Position numbers and translations under genes: made by a program. A model generated the notes under the pieces. The model saw only the letters and a program-made list of their open reading frames with translations, was not told the DNA's origin and searched no databases. A DNA stretch of 64,000 nt from Oceanicoccus sp. (GTDB lineage: Bacteria; Pseudomonadota; Gammaproteobacteria; Pseudomonadales; Dasaniaceae), in NCBI RefSeq assembly GCF_029238675.1, contig NZ_JAQWFR010000027.1, forward strand, positions 18,807-82,806, read 5' to 3'. Positions 1 to 12,017 of the stretch are shown in pieces; the stretch's first letter is position 1; each line of letters begins with the position of its first letter.

Positions 1-1287
1 CTGATTAAAATCCAGATTGATCGTTTGCAAACCTAATTCAAGACCGTAAGCCGCGGCGCTACGGGGAATCGTGGCTCGGATATCATCGTCACTCAGTCCC
101 TCACCAAAATTCAAATAATTTACATAAGAATAATTGATCGAGTTATCGGTATCATACTCAATCTCATTGGTACCGTCGGTATAGGAAATATCCATGTCGA
201 TACCATTTTCAAATTCCATGGTATAACCAATGTTTAGCGAAAAATCATCGATTTGGGAATGAATAATCGGCAAAAAACCATCAGGGATAACATTGTCACC
301 ATCATCTAGATAGGAACTACTCCCGGAAGATGGATTTCGGTAAAAAGCCCCCGACTCATTTTCACGCTCCGAGTACGTCATAAAACCATAAAGCTCGCCA
401 CCGCCCAAATTGTAGGCCGCATTCACAGTAAAGGCATACTGCTCGGAGTCGGCATCACCAATTCTAAAACTACCTCGATCAAAAATTAGTTCTCTGGGGT
501 CACCAATTTCATCAATACCATTCATATCGGTATCGGTACAACCACCATAGGCACAAGCGCCCTGCAAACCAGCACGATTGGTTCTACCGCGATCACGGTA
601 ATTAAAGGTCGCATTAAGGAAGCCACCATCACCGAGCTTAAAACCCTTAGAGGCATCGAAGTTGTAGGTTTCACCATCTCCCTCGCTGTACTCACCGTAA
701 GACCCGCTGATACTGCCACCTTCATCAGCATCTTTTAAAATAATATTAATAACACCCGCAATAGCATCAGAACCATATTGTGCCGCTGCACCATCGCGTA
801 ATACTTCAATACGCTTTATCGACGCTGCGGGTATTGCATTCATATCAACACCGGCAGTACCGCGCCCTACCGATGTATTAATATGAATCAGTGATGCTTG
901 GTGACGACGCTTACCATTGATCAACACCAAGGTTTGGTCAGGGCCTAAGCCACGCAGTGTTGCTGGGCGCAAGGCATCCGAACCATCACTGATACTCGAA
1001 CTTGAAAAGTTAAACGAAGGCGCCAGGCTCTGTAACATACGTCCAACCTCGGTATGACCGGTATTAGCCATAGCTTCAGCATTAAGCACGTCAACAGGTA
1101 CTGGTAAATCCTCTGCGGAGCGACCCTGGGTACGAGTACCAATGGTGACCACCTCTTCTATAACTTGATTAGCACCCGCTGTTTGTTGCGCCAACGTGTT
1201 AGATGCCGCTAGCACCAAAGCGAAAGTAACCGTTACCAACACCCCACTAGGTCTATATCGTATTAATAAATTACTATTGTTTTTCAT
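1..1287 (-). CDS. TonB-dependent receptor, N-terminal part (truncated by window edge)
   Basis: The reading frame is open from an ATG at 1287 to the window edge, giving 429 codons without a stop. The start has a strong Shine-Dalgarno (GGGGTG) just upstream. The N-terminus is a signal peptide ending near ALVLAASNTLAQQ. It is followed by a TonB-box-like EEVVTIGTRT and a plug domain with the typical LRGLGPDQTLVLINGKR and DAIAGVINIILKD segments. The beta-barrel follows and is incomplete here. Such proteins take up iron chelates, vitamins or oligosaccharides across the outer membrane using TonB energy. The substrate cannot be inferred from this part. The plug style (GKRRHQASLIH) is common in marine gammaproteobacterial receptors. 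Confidence 0.93.
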   Translation of the reverse strand, partial: MKNNSNLLIRYRPSGVLVTVTFALVLAASNTLAQQTAGANQVIEEVVTIGTRTQGRSAEDLPVPVDVLNAEAMANTGHTEVGRMLQSLAPSFNFSSSSISDGSDALRPATLRGLGPDQTLVLINGKRRHQASLIHINTSVGRGTAGVDMNAIPAASIKRIEVLRDGAAAQYGSDAIAGVINIILKDADEGGSISGSYGEYSEGDGETYNFDASKGFKLGDGGFLNATFNYRDRGRTNRAGLQGACAYGGCTDTDMNGIDEIGDPRELIFDRGSFRIGDADSEQYAFTVNAAYNLGGGELYGFMTYSERENESGAFYRNPSSGSSSYLDDGDNVIPDGFLPIIHSQIDDFSLNIGYTMEFENGIDMDISYTDGTNEIEYDTDNSINYSYVNYLNFGEGLSDDDIRATIPRSAAAYGLELGLQTINLDFNQ

Positions 1288-2005
1288 AATATCACCCCAT
1301 TTGTTTCCTATTGAAAAGCAATGATGCAAATAACATGAGAACTACATTACTCGTAAAGAGTTAATGTATAGTGATGAAAAATGAAACAATCAATAAGAAT
1401 ACCAAGCTGGGAACAGCTGGTATGAAAAACACAGAAAAACAAATCATATACTTACCCTGTAGGCACTAGCAAAGCTTAATACACTTACAAGCAGCCAACC
1501 TGATAACTACAGCATTACAGCTAACTGTTAATCAGCACCAATATTGTTGTGTCTCTTCCCAAGCACTACAAGTTATTACTGCGTTTTTAGTTATTAGCGG
1601 TTTAACGATACTCCCCTAAAAAAAGTATTACTAGCCTTTTATAGATTGAAATCTCTCATGCTTATAAGCATTGTTAATAACTATCTAACTGGCCCGTTAT
1701 ATGTCACTAAAATTCGAAACTCATGCGGTCTCGCTTTAGCGCTTTTTGCACAGCCAACATCCGTTATTTAATCAAGACTCATCACCGGTCTAAGCGGCAG
1801 CATAATGATGAAATCACCCTTGCCGAGACTCTGGGGCATACACCACAGACAGGCGAAAAAATACCATCAAGCGTTTGATATTGTTTATTTTTTGCCAACT
1901 AGTTACCTTTTTAAATCCGCAAAAGTGACTAGAATTGCTCGACAAATCAGCTAAGCGAACCTCAACCAACCGATAACCGCAGAACACTGAATACAAACAG
2001 ACCCT
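1288..2005. other. Intergenic region, 718 bp, no gene recognised
   Basis: This stretch separates the divergent TonB receptor gene and the small secreted-protein gene. It is AT-rich. A minus-strand frame of about 60 codons at 1814-1996 has no ribosome site and no family resemblance, so I do not call it. The receptor promoter must lie here, but no convincing -35/-10 pair could be picked by eye. Confidence 0.5.
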
Positions 2006-2380
2006 ATGCGATCATTACTAACATTGACTTTGGCCTTTGCCCTTTTAGTGACTTATATGGAAATCATCGCGCCTACACAGGCCGCAATGGTACCCAGCAC
2101 TACTGCTAAAGTCGTTCGCACAGCCTCTACTACCCCTACCCTTATTGCCACAGCACCCAAAGCCGAGGCCCCGCAGCCCAAGCTAAACCTGAGTTTGCCT
2201 GCCCTCGACAGCCTGGAACAACCCCTTAGTAGCCAACAGACCTCAAAAACCGGTATCTTCATTCCCAAACAAGATAGCGACAAAACCGCTGTTAGCTACA
2301 ACGCTGAGCTGGTGTTTGATGCCAAAAAAGGCGAACAGGTAACAGGCGGCAAAATTCACATCAAAATCCCCCTAAGCTAA
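2006..2380 (+). CDS. Hypothetical small secreted protein
   Basis: A 124-residue protein I do not recognise. The first 27 residues form a plausible signal peptide (LLTLTLAFALLVTYMEI, cleavage near PTQAA). A low-complexity Ala/Thr/Pro-rich segment follows, then a polar C-terminal part (KTAVSYNAELVFDAKKGEQ). No catalytic motif is visible. The start is an ATG without a clear Shine-Dalgarno, so translation is not certain. It lies about 90 bp upstream of the helicase gene on the same strand, but a separate promoter-like TATAAT lies between them. Confidence 0.5.
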   Translation: MRSLLTLTLAFALLVTYMEIIAPTQAAMVPSTTAKVVRTASTTPTLIATAPKAEAPQPKLNLSLPALDSLEQPLSSQQTSKTGIFIPKQDSDKTAVSYNAELVFDAKKGEQVTGGKIHIKIPLS

Positions 2381-2382
2381 GC

Positions 2383-2411
2383 TTCCCGAAAAGCCCCAAA
2401 GGCCGTATAAT
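2383..2411 (+). promoter_or_regulatory. Possible promoter of the DEAD-box helicase gene
   Basis: A perfect TATAAT at 2406-2411 lies 57 bp before the helicase start. The matching -35 position (TTCCCG at 2383) is poor, so this is only a tentative sigma-70 promoter. Confidence 0.35.
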
Positions 2412-2468
2412 CCGCCGCCACACTTCCGGTGGGGCCAAACAGCGTCACACCAACTATCGAGAACATTC

Positions 2469-4283
2469 ATGTCAGCCCCCGAAACCACCAGTTTTAAAGA
2501 CCTGGCGTTAGCCGCTCCCGTGCAAAAAGCCATTGATAATGTCGGCTATGAGCAGCCCTCGCCGATTCAAGCCGCCAGTATTCCGCACCTGTTAAATGGT
2601 GATGACCTGCTTGGGGTTGCCCAAACCGGTACCGGTAAAACAGCGGCCTTTGCTTTACCGCTGCTAAGCAAAATCGACATCAAACTGAAAACCCCGCAAA
2701 CACTGGTGCTAGCCCCTACCCGTGAGCTAGCCATTCAAGTGGCCGAAGCCTTTCAAACTTACGCCAGCCAAATGAAGGGGTTTCATGTACTGCCCATTTA
2801 TGGCGGCCAGGATATGAGCGGGCAATTGCGCCAACTCAAACGCGGTGTTCATGTGGTGGTAGGTACGCCCGGGCGTATTATGGATCACCTGCGCCGCGGC
2901 AGCCTGAAGCTGGAAGGTTTAACGAGCCTGGTATTAGATGAAGCTGATGAAATGTTACGCATGGGTTTTATCGATGACGTAGAGTGGATTTTAGAACACA
3001 CCCCCAAGGAGCGTCAGGTTGCATTGTTTTCAGCCACCATGCCCAAGCCGATTCGCAAAGTGGCAGACCGCTACCTGAATAATCCAAAAGAAGTCAGCAT
3101 TGCCAGAGAGTCCACTACCGCCGCCAAAATAGAGCAGAACTATCTTATCGTTAATGGCTTTGAGCGTAAGCTCGACGCGATTACCAGAATTCTTGAAGCC
3201 GATAGTTTTGATGCGATGATTATTTTTGTACGCACTAAAACCGCCACCGCCGAGCTGGCAGAAAAACTGGAAGCCCGTGGTTACTCCGCATCAGCATTAA
3301 ACGGCGATATGAATCAGGCGTTACGTGAACGCACTATCAACCGCCTCAAGAAAAAACAACTCGATATTATTGTGGCTACCGATGTCGCAGCCCGAGGCAT
3401 CGATGTTGAACGTGTTAGCCATGTTTTAAACTTTGATATTCCCTACGACCCGGAAGCTTATGTACACCGCATTGGTCGCACAGGTCGTGCCGGTAGAGAA
3501 GGTAAGGCGATATTATTTGTAGCGCCCCGTGAAAAGCGCCTGTTGCAAGCGATAGAAAAATCGACCCGCCAGCCTATTGCTAAAATGGAGCTGCCCTCTG
3601 GCGTTGAAGTCTCTAGTAAACGTATAGAACAGTTTAAACAACAACTAACTGAAGCACTGGAAAATCAAAAATTGGATTTTTTCCATCAGGTGCTTTCCGA
3701 ATATAGCATTGAAGCAGATCGCTCTGCGGAAGATATTGCCTGTGCACTGGCTTATCTATTACAAAAAGATAAACCGCTTGAAGTCAAAGATGAACCGAAA
3801 CGAAAAAACCAGCGGGACAGCTTTGATAAACCGGAGCGCAACGACAACAGAAAATCTGCTCGCAAAAGAGAAGAAGGCAAGCGTAATAAAACCGATATCA
3901 ATATGGTGCGCTACAGAATCGAAGTGGGCCGTGACGATGGTGTTACGCCCGGCAATATAGTGGGCGCTATTGCCAATGAAACCGGCATTGATGGCGACCA
4001 TATAGGTCATATCAAACTACATGACAACCACTCAACGGTTGACCTGCCTGAAGGCATGCCAAAGGATATGCTTAACACACTGAAAAAAGTGCGTATCTGC
4101 AATAAAACGATTTTTATGGCCGAGGAAAGTACAGCAGACAAAGGTAGCAAAGCCAAACCGCCCAAAAAGAAAAAGGGCGCATCAAACGCTGGCGGCAAAG
4201 TTAAAGACAAAGTCGGTAAAGGCAAAAAAACCGATAGCACAGCAAAAGTGAAAAAACGGAAAGCGAAAAAGCCAGCCAAATAG
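2469..4283 (+). CDS. deaD: DEAD-box ATP-dependent RNA helicase (DeaD/CsdA type)
   Basis: A 604-residue protein with all hallmarks of the family: Q-motif (residues ~9-35), Walker A AQTGTGKT (51-58), PTRELA, DEAD in LVLDEADEML, SAT, and HRIGRTGRAG in the second RecA domain. The C-terminal half has a DbpA/CsdA-type RNA-binding fold starting near MVRYRIEVGRDDGVTPGNIV. It ends in a long Lys-rich basic tail (KPPKKKKG and similar). CsdA proteins unwind RNA during ribosome assembly and cold adaptation; the length (E. coli about 629) and the RRM-like domain favour CsdA/DeaD over SrmB or RhlB. The gene converges on thiF, sharing a 10-bp-stem hairpin. Confidence 0.92.
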   Translation: MSAPETTSFKDLALAAPVQKAIDNVGYEQPSPIQAASIPHLLNGDDLLGVAQTGTGKTAAFALPLLSKIDIKLKTPQTLVLAPTRELAIQVAEAFQTYASQMKGFHVLPIYGGQDMSGQLRQLKRGVHVVVGTPGRIMDHLRRGSLKLEGLTSLVLDEADEMLRMGFIDDVEWILEHTPKERQVALFSATMPKPIRKVADRYLNNPKEVSIARESTTAAKIEQNYLIVNGFERKLDAITRILEADSFDAMIIFVRTKTATAELAEKLEARGYSASALNGDMNQALRERTINRLKKKQLDIIVATDVAARGIDVERVSHVLNFDIPYDPEAYVHRIGRTGRAGREGKAILFVAPREKRLLQAIEKSTRQPIAKMELPSGVEVSSKRIEQFKQQLTEALENQKLDFFHQVLSEYSIEADRSAEDIACALAYLLQKDKPLEVKDEPKRKNQRDSFDKPERNDNRKSARKREEGKRNKTDINMVRYRIEVGRDDGVTPGNIVGAIANETGIDGDHIGHIKLHDNHSTVDLPEGMPKDMLNTLKKVRICNKTIFMAEESTADKGSKAKPPKKKKGASNAGGKVKDKVGKGKKTDSTAKVKKRKAKKPAK

Positions 4284-4287
4284 AACG

Positions 4288-4312
4288 GCGACGATTTATT
4301 GCAAATCGTCGC
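4288..4312. terminator. Shared hairpin between convergent deaD and thiF
   Basis: Perfect 10-bp arms GCGACGATTT / AAATCGTCGC flank a 5-nt loop, immediately after the deaD stop. The thiF stop codon (4296-4298) lies inside the hairpin. There is no long T-run on either side, so it is a weak or Rho-assisted terminator candidate usable in both directions. Confidence 0.5.
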
Positions 4313-5423
4313 TGCTTTCAAGCAATGCGGCAATGCCACCGGATAGCGACCACACCCCGTCAACGCCCTGTGACTGCATATAACTAACGGCCTTACTACT
4401 GCGCAAACCACTTTGACAGTACAACAAATACTGAGCATCACTATCCAGCGCCGAAGGTAGACCAGCTGCGATAAGGTCATCCACCGGAATAACTTCGCCA
4501 CCAATATTAAAGGCCTGGTGCTCCACCTGCGAGCGCACATCAATTAAGCGAATACCAGGCTGGTTTATCCTTGCAATAAATTCCGCTGGCCCTAACCCGC
4601 GATCAACGGCATCAGGCCTGCTGCAAACGGGCTGATAATCTTTACGGAAATTGTCGGGGCCAGCGTCCCCCTGGCATAATAAACAGCCAGGCGACGTTTT
4701 CAAATTAAAGGTTTTAAATCGAAAATCCAGCGCATTAACCTGGGCCAACTGATTGGCAATAACACCCGGCAATCTGGCGATATACTTAATCGCCTCCAAC
4801 GCTTGCAATACTCCCAGCATACCCGGTACAACACCCAACACACCCGCCTGGTTGCAATCCGGCACTTCGCTGACTTCAGGAAATAGACAACGAAAACACG
4901 CGCCACCGGGCACAAACATAGCCAGCTGCCCCGAAAAACCCAGCACACTGCTGTAAATCCAGGGCTTTTTATTGTCGTGACAAAGGTCGTTCAAAAGATA
5001 TCGCGTATGAAAATTATCCGTACAGTCGATCACTAAATCATGGCACGCAATCAACTGGCCAGCATTATTCTCCGTTAAAGGCTGCTCTACCGCGTGAATA
5101 GTAATAGCACTATTGAGCTCCAATAAACGCGCTGCTGCCACGGTAGATTTTAACTGCCCAATATCCTGTTCAGTAAATAAAATCTGTCGCTGCAAATTTG
5201 ACAAGCTAATACGGTCGCCATCAACCAGGGTTAAATGACCCACCCCCGCCGCCGCTAAATACTGCGCAGCGGGGCAACCAAGACCACCCACACCGACAAT
5301 CAATACCTTTGATTGTTTTAGCGCCCGCTGACCGGCCACTGAAAAATCGCCTAACTGAATATGACGCTGATAGCGCTGCCACTCTGCGGCAGAAAATTCA
5401 CCCTGGCTATCGAAGGCCGTCAT
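4296..5423 (-). CDS. thiF: ThiF/MoeB-type sulfur-carrier adenylyltransferase with C-terminal rhodanese domain
   Basis: A 375-residue E1-like enzyme. The nucleotide-binding GVGGLG lies at 44-49, and two zinc-binding CXXC pairs are at 176-179 (CFRC) and 247-250 (CLLC), with C190 in DCNQAG. Residues ~275-375 form a rhodanese domain with Cys336 in YCQSGLRS. ThiF adenylates the C-terminal glycine of ThiS; the rhodanese domain could deliver the persulfide sulfur. Sequence alone does not separate ThiF from MoeB, but the position as last gene of the thiamine operon, with ATGA overlap to thiDE, favours ThiF. It may also serve MoaD. Confidence 0.88.
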   Translation of the reverse strand: MTAFDSQGEFSAAEWQRYQRHIQLGDFSVAGQRALKQSKVLIVGVGGLGCPAAQYLAAAGVGHLTLVDGDRISLSNLQRQILFTEQDIGQLKSTVAAARLLELNSAITIHAVEQPLTENNAGQLIACHDLVIDCTDNFHTRYLLNDLCHDNKKPWIYSSVLGFSGQLAMFVPGGACFRCLFPEVSEVPDCNQAGVLGVVPGMLGVLQALEAIKYIARLPGVIANQLAQVNALDFRFKTFNLKTSPGCLLCQGDAGPDNFRKDYQPVCSRPDAVDRGLGPAEFIARINQPGIRLIDVRSQVEHQAFNIGGEVIPVDDLIAAGLPSALDSDAQYLLYCQSGLRSSKAVSYMQSQGVDGVWSLSGGIAALLESSDDLQ

Positions 5424-6928
5424 AGTGGCCTGCCCTCAGCAATCGCCTGCATCAATCGCCGTGTTTTCGCCCTGGGATCTTTATCCAGCGTAATCGCAGT
5501 AATCATTGCAATACCTGAGACACCGGTGGCCGCTACAGCCTTGATATTATGCTCATCAATGCCCGCAATAGACACCAAAGGATAGTCGAGACTGCCAGCC
5601 CAATACTGTAAGCCTTCCAGCCCATGCGGCACCCATGGCATAGCTTTGGTGGTGGTTGCAAAGGTGGGGCCACAGGCGATATAGGATGGCTGAATCGCCC
5701 GAGCTCGAGCCACCTCAAAATGACTATGGCTGCTTAAACCCAAACGCAGTCCCGCCTGGCTAATTGCATTCAGGTCGGCGGTTAATAAGTCCTCTTGGCC
5801 CAGGTGCACACCATAGGCTTTTTTCTCAATCGCTAATTGCCAGTAATCATTAATAAATAAACGACAATCAAATGTTTTAGCGATGGCAACGGCCCGCTCT
5901 ATTTCGTCCGCCAATGCCTGGCCGGTTAAATTTTTTACGCGTAATTGGGCTGTACTCACTCCAGTTGGCAGTAATTGCTCCAGCCAGTCAGCGCTATCTA
6001 CCACAGGATATAAGCCCAGTTCTGGTCGTGCTGAATCAACACAGGGTAAAAAGTTTAAGGCTACCTGCTGATTCGCTACTGACGTTGAATAAGTGGGCCA
6101 ATAAGCTGAAGGAAACCCGGATACAGCTACAGCTCCTTTTTCATCATTGACAGAACGAGCGTTAATCAAGCCCTGTTGAATCACCATTTTCGCAATCACC
6201 AGGGCATCTCTAACCTCATAGCCTAAGGCTAAGGCGCTGGCTATAGCCGATGCAAAAGCACAACCTGTGCCCCGGCTATGGAGTGTTTTTTCCCGGGGTT
6301 GTGATACATAAAAATTCAGCGCAGCGTTATAACAGTAATCACTAGCCTGCTCACCTTCCAAATGCCCACCTTTAAGTACCACCCAATGGGCACCACCCTC
6401 AGCCAAAGACTTTGCGGCTGCCTGCTGTGTTTCGGGGCCGGTAATCGTCTGGGATAAGATCTGCTCTGCTTCTGGAATATTAGGGGTAAGCACTGTACAC
6501 AGTGGCAGCAATTTCTCCCGCAAAAGCGACAGTGCACTTTTATCGAAAGTATCACCATCACTGGAGGTTGCTAGCACAGGATCGTAAACAATCGGGATGG
6601 ATAGCGCAGATAATTTATCGACTAAAAGCTGAACCTGCTCGGCATTAACCAATAAACCAATTTTTATCAGCTGTGGCTTTAACGCCAGCGCCGCATCAAT
6701 TTGCTGCTCAAGTTTATCGATAGCAACCGGATTAATAGAAAATAGTTGCTGATTATTTTGCGCAGTAATAGCCGTGATCGCCGTAGCCGCATGAACACCC
6801 AAAGCTTCACAGGTTTTGACATCTTGCTGGATACCCGCAAGGCCGGAACTATCACTGCCGGCAATACATAGCACCACCGGCTTGCTGGCTCGCCTGGCTA
6901 TATAAGAATGTGTTTTCACAGGCGACAT
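5420..6928 (-). CDS. thiDE: Bifunctional HMP(-P) kinase / thiamine-phosphate synthase (ThiD-ThiE fusion)
   Basis: About 502 residues. The N-terminal ThiD ribokinase-fold domain (~15-260) has CIAGSDSSGLAGIQQD, VYDPVLATSSDG and HSRGTGCAFASAIASAL, where Cys precedes the catalytic region. A linker of ~30 residues leads to a ThiE TIM-barrel (~295-502) with STAQLRVKN, FINDYWQLA, GVHLGQEDL and SIAGIDEHN. It phosphorylates hydroxymethylpyrimidine twice, then joins HMP-PP to thiazole phosphate. The ATG at 6928 overlaps the thiG stop as TAATG and is preferred; a TTG at 6943 in frame would add five residues. It overlaps thiF by ATGA. Confidence 0.94.
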   Translation of the reverse strand: MSPVKTHSYIARRASKPVVLCIAGSDSSGLAGIQQDVKTCEALGVHAATAITAITAQNNQQLFSINPVAIDKLEQQIDAALALKPQLIKIGLLVNAEQVQLLVDKLSALSIPIVYDPVLATSSDGDTFDKSALSLLREKLLPLCTVLTPNIPEAEQILSQTITGPETQQAAAKSLAEGGAHWVVLKGGHLEGEQASDYCYNAALNFYVSQPREKTLHSRGTGCAFASAIASALALGYEVRDALVIAKMVIQQGLINARSVNDEKGAVAVSGFPSAYWPTYSTSVANQQVALNFLPCVDSARPELGLYPVVDSADWLEQLLPTGVSTAQLRVKNLTGQALADEIERAVAIAKTFDCRLFINDYWQLAIEKKAYGVHLGQEDLLTADLNAISQAGLRLGLSSHSHFEVARARAIQPSYIACGPTFATTTKAMPWVPHGLEGLQYWAGSLDYPLVSIAGIDEHNIKAVAATGVSGIAMITAITLDKDPRAKTRRLMQAIAEGRPL

Positions 6929-7707
6929 TAACTTTGGTGCCAAAATGGCGTACCGATAGTCGGCGTGCTGGGCTGGGCCAAATCACGTTCAGGCATTAAG
7001 CCCGCTTCGTAAGCTGCCCGGCCTGCTTTAAGGGCATGATTAAAACCCGTAGCCATGGTTACCGGGTCAGGAGATTGGGCGATAGCGGTATTTAGTAATA
7101 CCGCATCGTAACCCATTTCCATAGCCTCAGCAGAATGGGAGGGTGCGCCAATGCCAGCATCAACCACCAGGGTAATATCCGGCAAGCGCTGACGTAAATT
7201 TTTTAAGGCATAGGGGTTAATTAAGCCTTTACCGGTACCGATTGGCGCACCCCAGGGCATCAAAATACGACAGCCGGCTTCTACCAACTTTTCACAAAGC
7301 ACCAAATCATCGGTGCAATAGGGGAACACTTCAAAGCCCTGGGCAATTAATTCTTTTGTGGCTTCCAATAAGGCAAAGGGGTCGGGCTGCAAACTATATT
7401 CGTCCCCTATTACTTCCAGCTTAATCCACGGGGTATCAAATACTTCGCGGGCCATTTGTGCCGTGGTAATAGCTTCTTTGACAGAGTGGCAACCGGCGGT
7501 ATTGGGTAAAATATGAATATCCAGGTCGCGCAAACTTTGCCAAAAAATATTGCCCCCATCCTGTTCCTGCGATTGCCGCCGCAATGATACGGTCACCACA
7601 TCAGCGCCGGAGGCCGCAATGGCATCCACCATAATTTGTGGCGATGGATACAGTGCCGAGCCAATAAACAGGCGGCTATTGATTTCTTTATCAGCCAAGG
7701 TCCACAT
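6928..7707 (-). CDS. thiG: Thiazole synthase ThiG
   Basis: A 259-residue TIM-barrel protein of normal length. The Schiff-base lysine is Lys96 in [11 protein letters not shown], and the phosphate-binding [15 protein letters not shown] and [12 protein letters not shown] segments are present. It condenses 1-deoxy-xylulose 5-phosphate, dehydroglycine and ThiS-thiocarboxylate to the thiazole. It starts 2 nt after thiS, so the two are translated together. No thiH is present; the glycine imine comes from ThiO. Confidence 0.97.
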   Translation of the reverse strand: MWTLADKEINSRLFIGSALYPSPQIMVDAIAASGADVVTVSLRRQSQEQDGGNIFWQSLRDLDIHILPNTAGCHSVKEAITTAQMAREVFDTPWIKLEVIGDEYSLQPDPFALLEATKELIAQGFEVFPYCTDDLVLCEKLVEAGCRILMPWGAPIGTGKGLINPYALKNLRQRLPDITLVVDAGIGAPSHSAEAMEMGYDAVLLNTAIAQSPDPVTMATGFNHALKAGRAAYEAGLMPERDLAQPSTPTIGTPFWHQS

Positions 7708-7709
7708 CG

Positions 7710-7913
7710 TTATCCCCCTTGCATTGGCACCAATAATTCAACACGGTCACCCTGCTGCAATAATAATTGGTCGTACTCTGTTTTGGGTACAAAGTTTTCA
7801 TTAACAGCAATGGCAAAATTGTCTGGCTTATCGGATAAACCGGCAATCATCTGCTGGATGGATTGCTCAGGGACAATCTCCGTCACCTGATCATTTAAAA
7901 AAATCGTAATCAC
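7710..7913 (-). CDS. thiS: Sulfur carrier protein ThiS
   Basis: 67 residues with a beta-grasp pattern, ending in the required Gly-Gly (LVPMQGG) that is adenylated and thiocarboxylated. The start is a GTG at 7913, two bases after the thiO stop, so coupling to thiO is likely. Its product feeds ThiG. Confidence 0.95.
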   Translation of the reverse strand: MITIFLNDQVTEIVPEQSIQQMIAGLSDKPDNFAIAVNENFVPKTEYDQLLLQQGDRVELLVPMQGG

Positions 7914-7915
7914 GA

Positions 7916-9021
7916 TTAACTTACCCGCCCTTCATTATAAATCGATGGAAACTGCGACTCGGCAATGGTTTGGGTTTGCACATAACGAAGCACTTCTTCA
8001 GCCAGTGCTGGCGCTAATAACCAACCGTGACGAAACAAGCCATTGACCCTGATCAAACCATCGGCCGTACTGATTAACGGCAAGTTATCCATCAGTGCCG
8101 GCCGACAATTGGTTTTGGTTTCAGTAATGCGCGCTTCGGCAAAGCCCGGATGAATGGCATATAAGGCCGATAATAATTCCAGCGCCGAGCGCACACTAAT
8201 AGCGCTGTTATCATCGCTCTCTATTTGAGTGGCACCCAAAATATACTGCTGGTCTTTTTGTGGCACCAAATACAAACGATAACGAGGGTGCATCAAACGC
8301 ACCATCCGGCTAATAGTCACTTCAGGAGCATGTACCCACAATAACTCTCCCCGCACACCGCGCAGTTTTTCAATATCCTGTTTCGCACCCAGACCCCGGC
8401 AATCAATCACCAGGTCAAAATGGAATTGCTGATCGGCTGTATGCAACTGTTGCGGCCCTATTTTTTCTATCGCGGTATTGGCATACCAGTTGGCGCCGCC
8501 AGCCATTAACTGCTCGGCCAGCTTGCGCATAATTTCTCGCGGATATAGCCAGCCCTCATCAGCCAGCTGGGTCGCCTGTTGGAATTGCGTCGCCAGATCA
8601 GGCTCACAGTCTGCCAGGGCAGTCTGGTTCAATAGACGCACAGAAGAATCGTCGGGGATTTTTCGCTGCAGGGTTAAATTAAACCGTTGTAAGTCTGCCT
8701 GGTCTTGTTGATGGGCTACTACCAAACTGCCGCGCTGAAAAAAACAATCTTCAGCATCCAGTGACGCCACCAGCTCAGGCCAAAGCGATAAACCCCGCTG
8801 GCCCAATTGGTAAATCAAGCTCTCTGCTGACTCAAGTTCACTGTAGGGCGCTAACATACCGGCAGCGGTATAGGCGGCAGCCCCGCCAAAATCCGCCGGG
8901 TCTTTATCGAACAGACTGACCTGGTGGCCAGCACGTTGCAGCTGCCACGCCAGCAGCCGCCCCATAATACCGGCGCCGGCAATACCAATCTGTAAACCTG
9001 TTTGCGTCACCATGGGCGTCA

Positions 9022-9022
<1 letters not shown>
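7916..9022 (-). CDS. thiO: Glycine oxidase ThiO (FAD-dependent)
   Basis: About 368 residues of the DAO family. An N-terminal Rossmann FAD-binding motif GIAGAGIMGRLLAWQL is followed by VSLFDKDP. The C-terminal DAO part contains YLVPQKDQQYILGATQIE and LIRVNGLFRHGWLLAPALAEEV. ThiO oxidises glycine to iminoglycine with O2, giving the ThiG substrate; this implies an aerobic lifestyle. The frame opens with a GTG at 9022 overlapping the thiC stop by one base; an ATG at 9013 is an alternative start three codons in. Confidence 0.93.
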
Positions 9023-10920
<1,898 letters not shown>

Positions 10921-10988
10921 TCATGGCAAACAATTAAGGAGCGGCCTGGCGGAGCGACAAGAGGCATTAACAACTGCCTGCATGACTA

Positions 10989-11090
10989 CTTGTTTCCTAC
11001 GCAGGTATTAACCTGTTCAGGTACTACGGGTTTGGCTTAAACCATCTCAGCTTATTCCAGAGCTAACTCCGGGCAAAGCACCCCGACAAG
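10989..11090 (-). ncRNA. TPP (THI-element) riboswitch upstream of thiC
   Basis: Read on the minus strand, the 5' part is CTTGTCGGGGTGC, followed by a P3-type variable arm, then CTGAGATGG. The J2/4-P4-P5 side follows: AAACCCGTAGTACCTGAACAGG and then TTAATACCTGCGTAGGAAACAAG, matching the conserved GGGGTGC, CTGAGA, ACCTGA, GGTTAATACCTGCGTAGGGA elements. The P1 stem closes with CTTGT/ACAAG. The element ends about 84 nt before the thiC start. No terminator hairpin with a T-run follows, so control by hiding the ribosome site is more likely than attenuation. Confidence 0.95.
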
Positions 11091-11220
11091 ACGCGATAAT
11101 TAGTGCAGAAGATTCTACGGAATTTACTTGAAGATAACAATCAGGCAATGGGTTGGATTTTTTGGGCATAGTGGCGCCTGTTGAGAGTCAGCCCAGCAAG
11201 GGCGCCACGGGACGGGCCCT

Positions 11221-11250
11221 ATGCCAAGCACTTAAGGCTTATGATAGAAT
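11221..11250 (+). promoter_or_regulatory. Possible cmoA promoter (extended -10)
   Basis: TGATAGAAT at 11242-11250 fits an extended -10 (TG-N-TAGAAT). A weak ATGCCA -35 lies 18 bp upstream. The start codon follows 39 bp later. The upstream side also holds an imperfect GGCGCC...GGCGCC inverted repeat near 11173-11205 of unknown role. Confidence 0.45.
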
Positions 11251-11288
11251 CCGCAGCCTAAACCACCCGGCCAGAAATCAACCACCCA

Positions 11289-12017
11289 ATGAGCGATAAA
11301 GACTCCATTTACTCACAGCCCTTAGACTCTATTACCAACTTTAGCTTTGATAAAAAAGTGGTGCAGGTCTTCCCGGATATGATCCAACGCTCGGTGCCAG
11401 GCTATGGCACCATTATCGCTATGACCGGGGTACTGGCAGAGCGCTATGCCCAGGCCCATAGCCATTGTTATGACCTGGGCAGCTCATTGGGGGCTTCTAC
11501 CCTGTCGATGCGACAGCAGCTCGATGGGCGCGACTGTAAAATTATCGCCGTGGATAACTCCGCCGCCATGCAGCAACAGTGTCAGCAGATTATTGACCAG
11601 GATACTGCCAATACCCCTGTTGAGTTGGTAGAAGCCAATATCCAGGACGTTGACATCGAAAACGCCTCAGTCGTGGTGTTAAATTTCACTTTACAATTTA
11701 TTAGCAAGGATGAACGGGAAGCTTTATTGCAAAAAATTTATAACGGCATGCTCGACGGCGGTATTTTAGTCTTGTCTGAAAAATTTTGTTTTGATGACCC
11801 ACACCTGCAAGAACTGAATACGGATTTACACCATAGCTTTAAGCGCGCCAACGGTTATAGCGATATGGAAATCAGCCAGAAACGTACCGCTCTGGAAAAG
11901 GTGTTACTCCCCGAAACCATGGTCACCCACCAGCAGCGTTTAAAAACAGTCGGCTTTAATAATGTGGATGTGTGGTTTCAGTGTTTTAATTTTGCGTCGT
12001 TGGTCGCCATCAAATAA
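11289..12017 (+). CDS. cmoA: Carboxy-S-adenosyl-L-methionine synthase CmoA
   Basis: 242 residues, a class I SAM-dependent fold. Conserved features are [20 protein letters not shown] at the N-terminus, the glycine motif [11 protein letters not shown], and LNFTLQFI. CmoA makes carboxy-SAM from SAM and prephenate for the wobble modification cmo5U34. The stop overlaps the start of cmoB (TAATG), as in most gammaproteobacteria. Confidence 0.96.
   Translation: MSDKDSIYSQPLDSITNFSFDKKVVQVFPDMIQRSVPGYGTIIAMTGVLAERYAQAHSHCYDLGSSLGASTLSMRQQLDGRDCKIIAVDNSAAMQQQCQQIIDQDTANTPVELVEANIQDVDIENASVVVLNFTLQFISKDEREALLQKIYNGMLDGGILVLSEKFCFDDPHLQELNTDLHHSFKRANGYSDMEISQKRTALEKVLLPETMVTHQQRLKTVGFNNVDVWFQCFNFASLVAIK

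Noticed and set aside
1814..1996. Minus-strand frame of 60 codons in the gap before the small secreted protein gene
   Set aside because: No ribosome site, no family resemblance, and nothing supports translation.
4296..5423. Calling this gene moeB
   Set aside because: Sequence cannot exclude it, but it is the last gene of a tightly overlapping thiamine operon that contains thiS and thiG, so ThiF is preferred.
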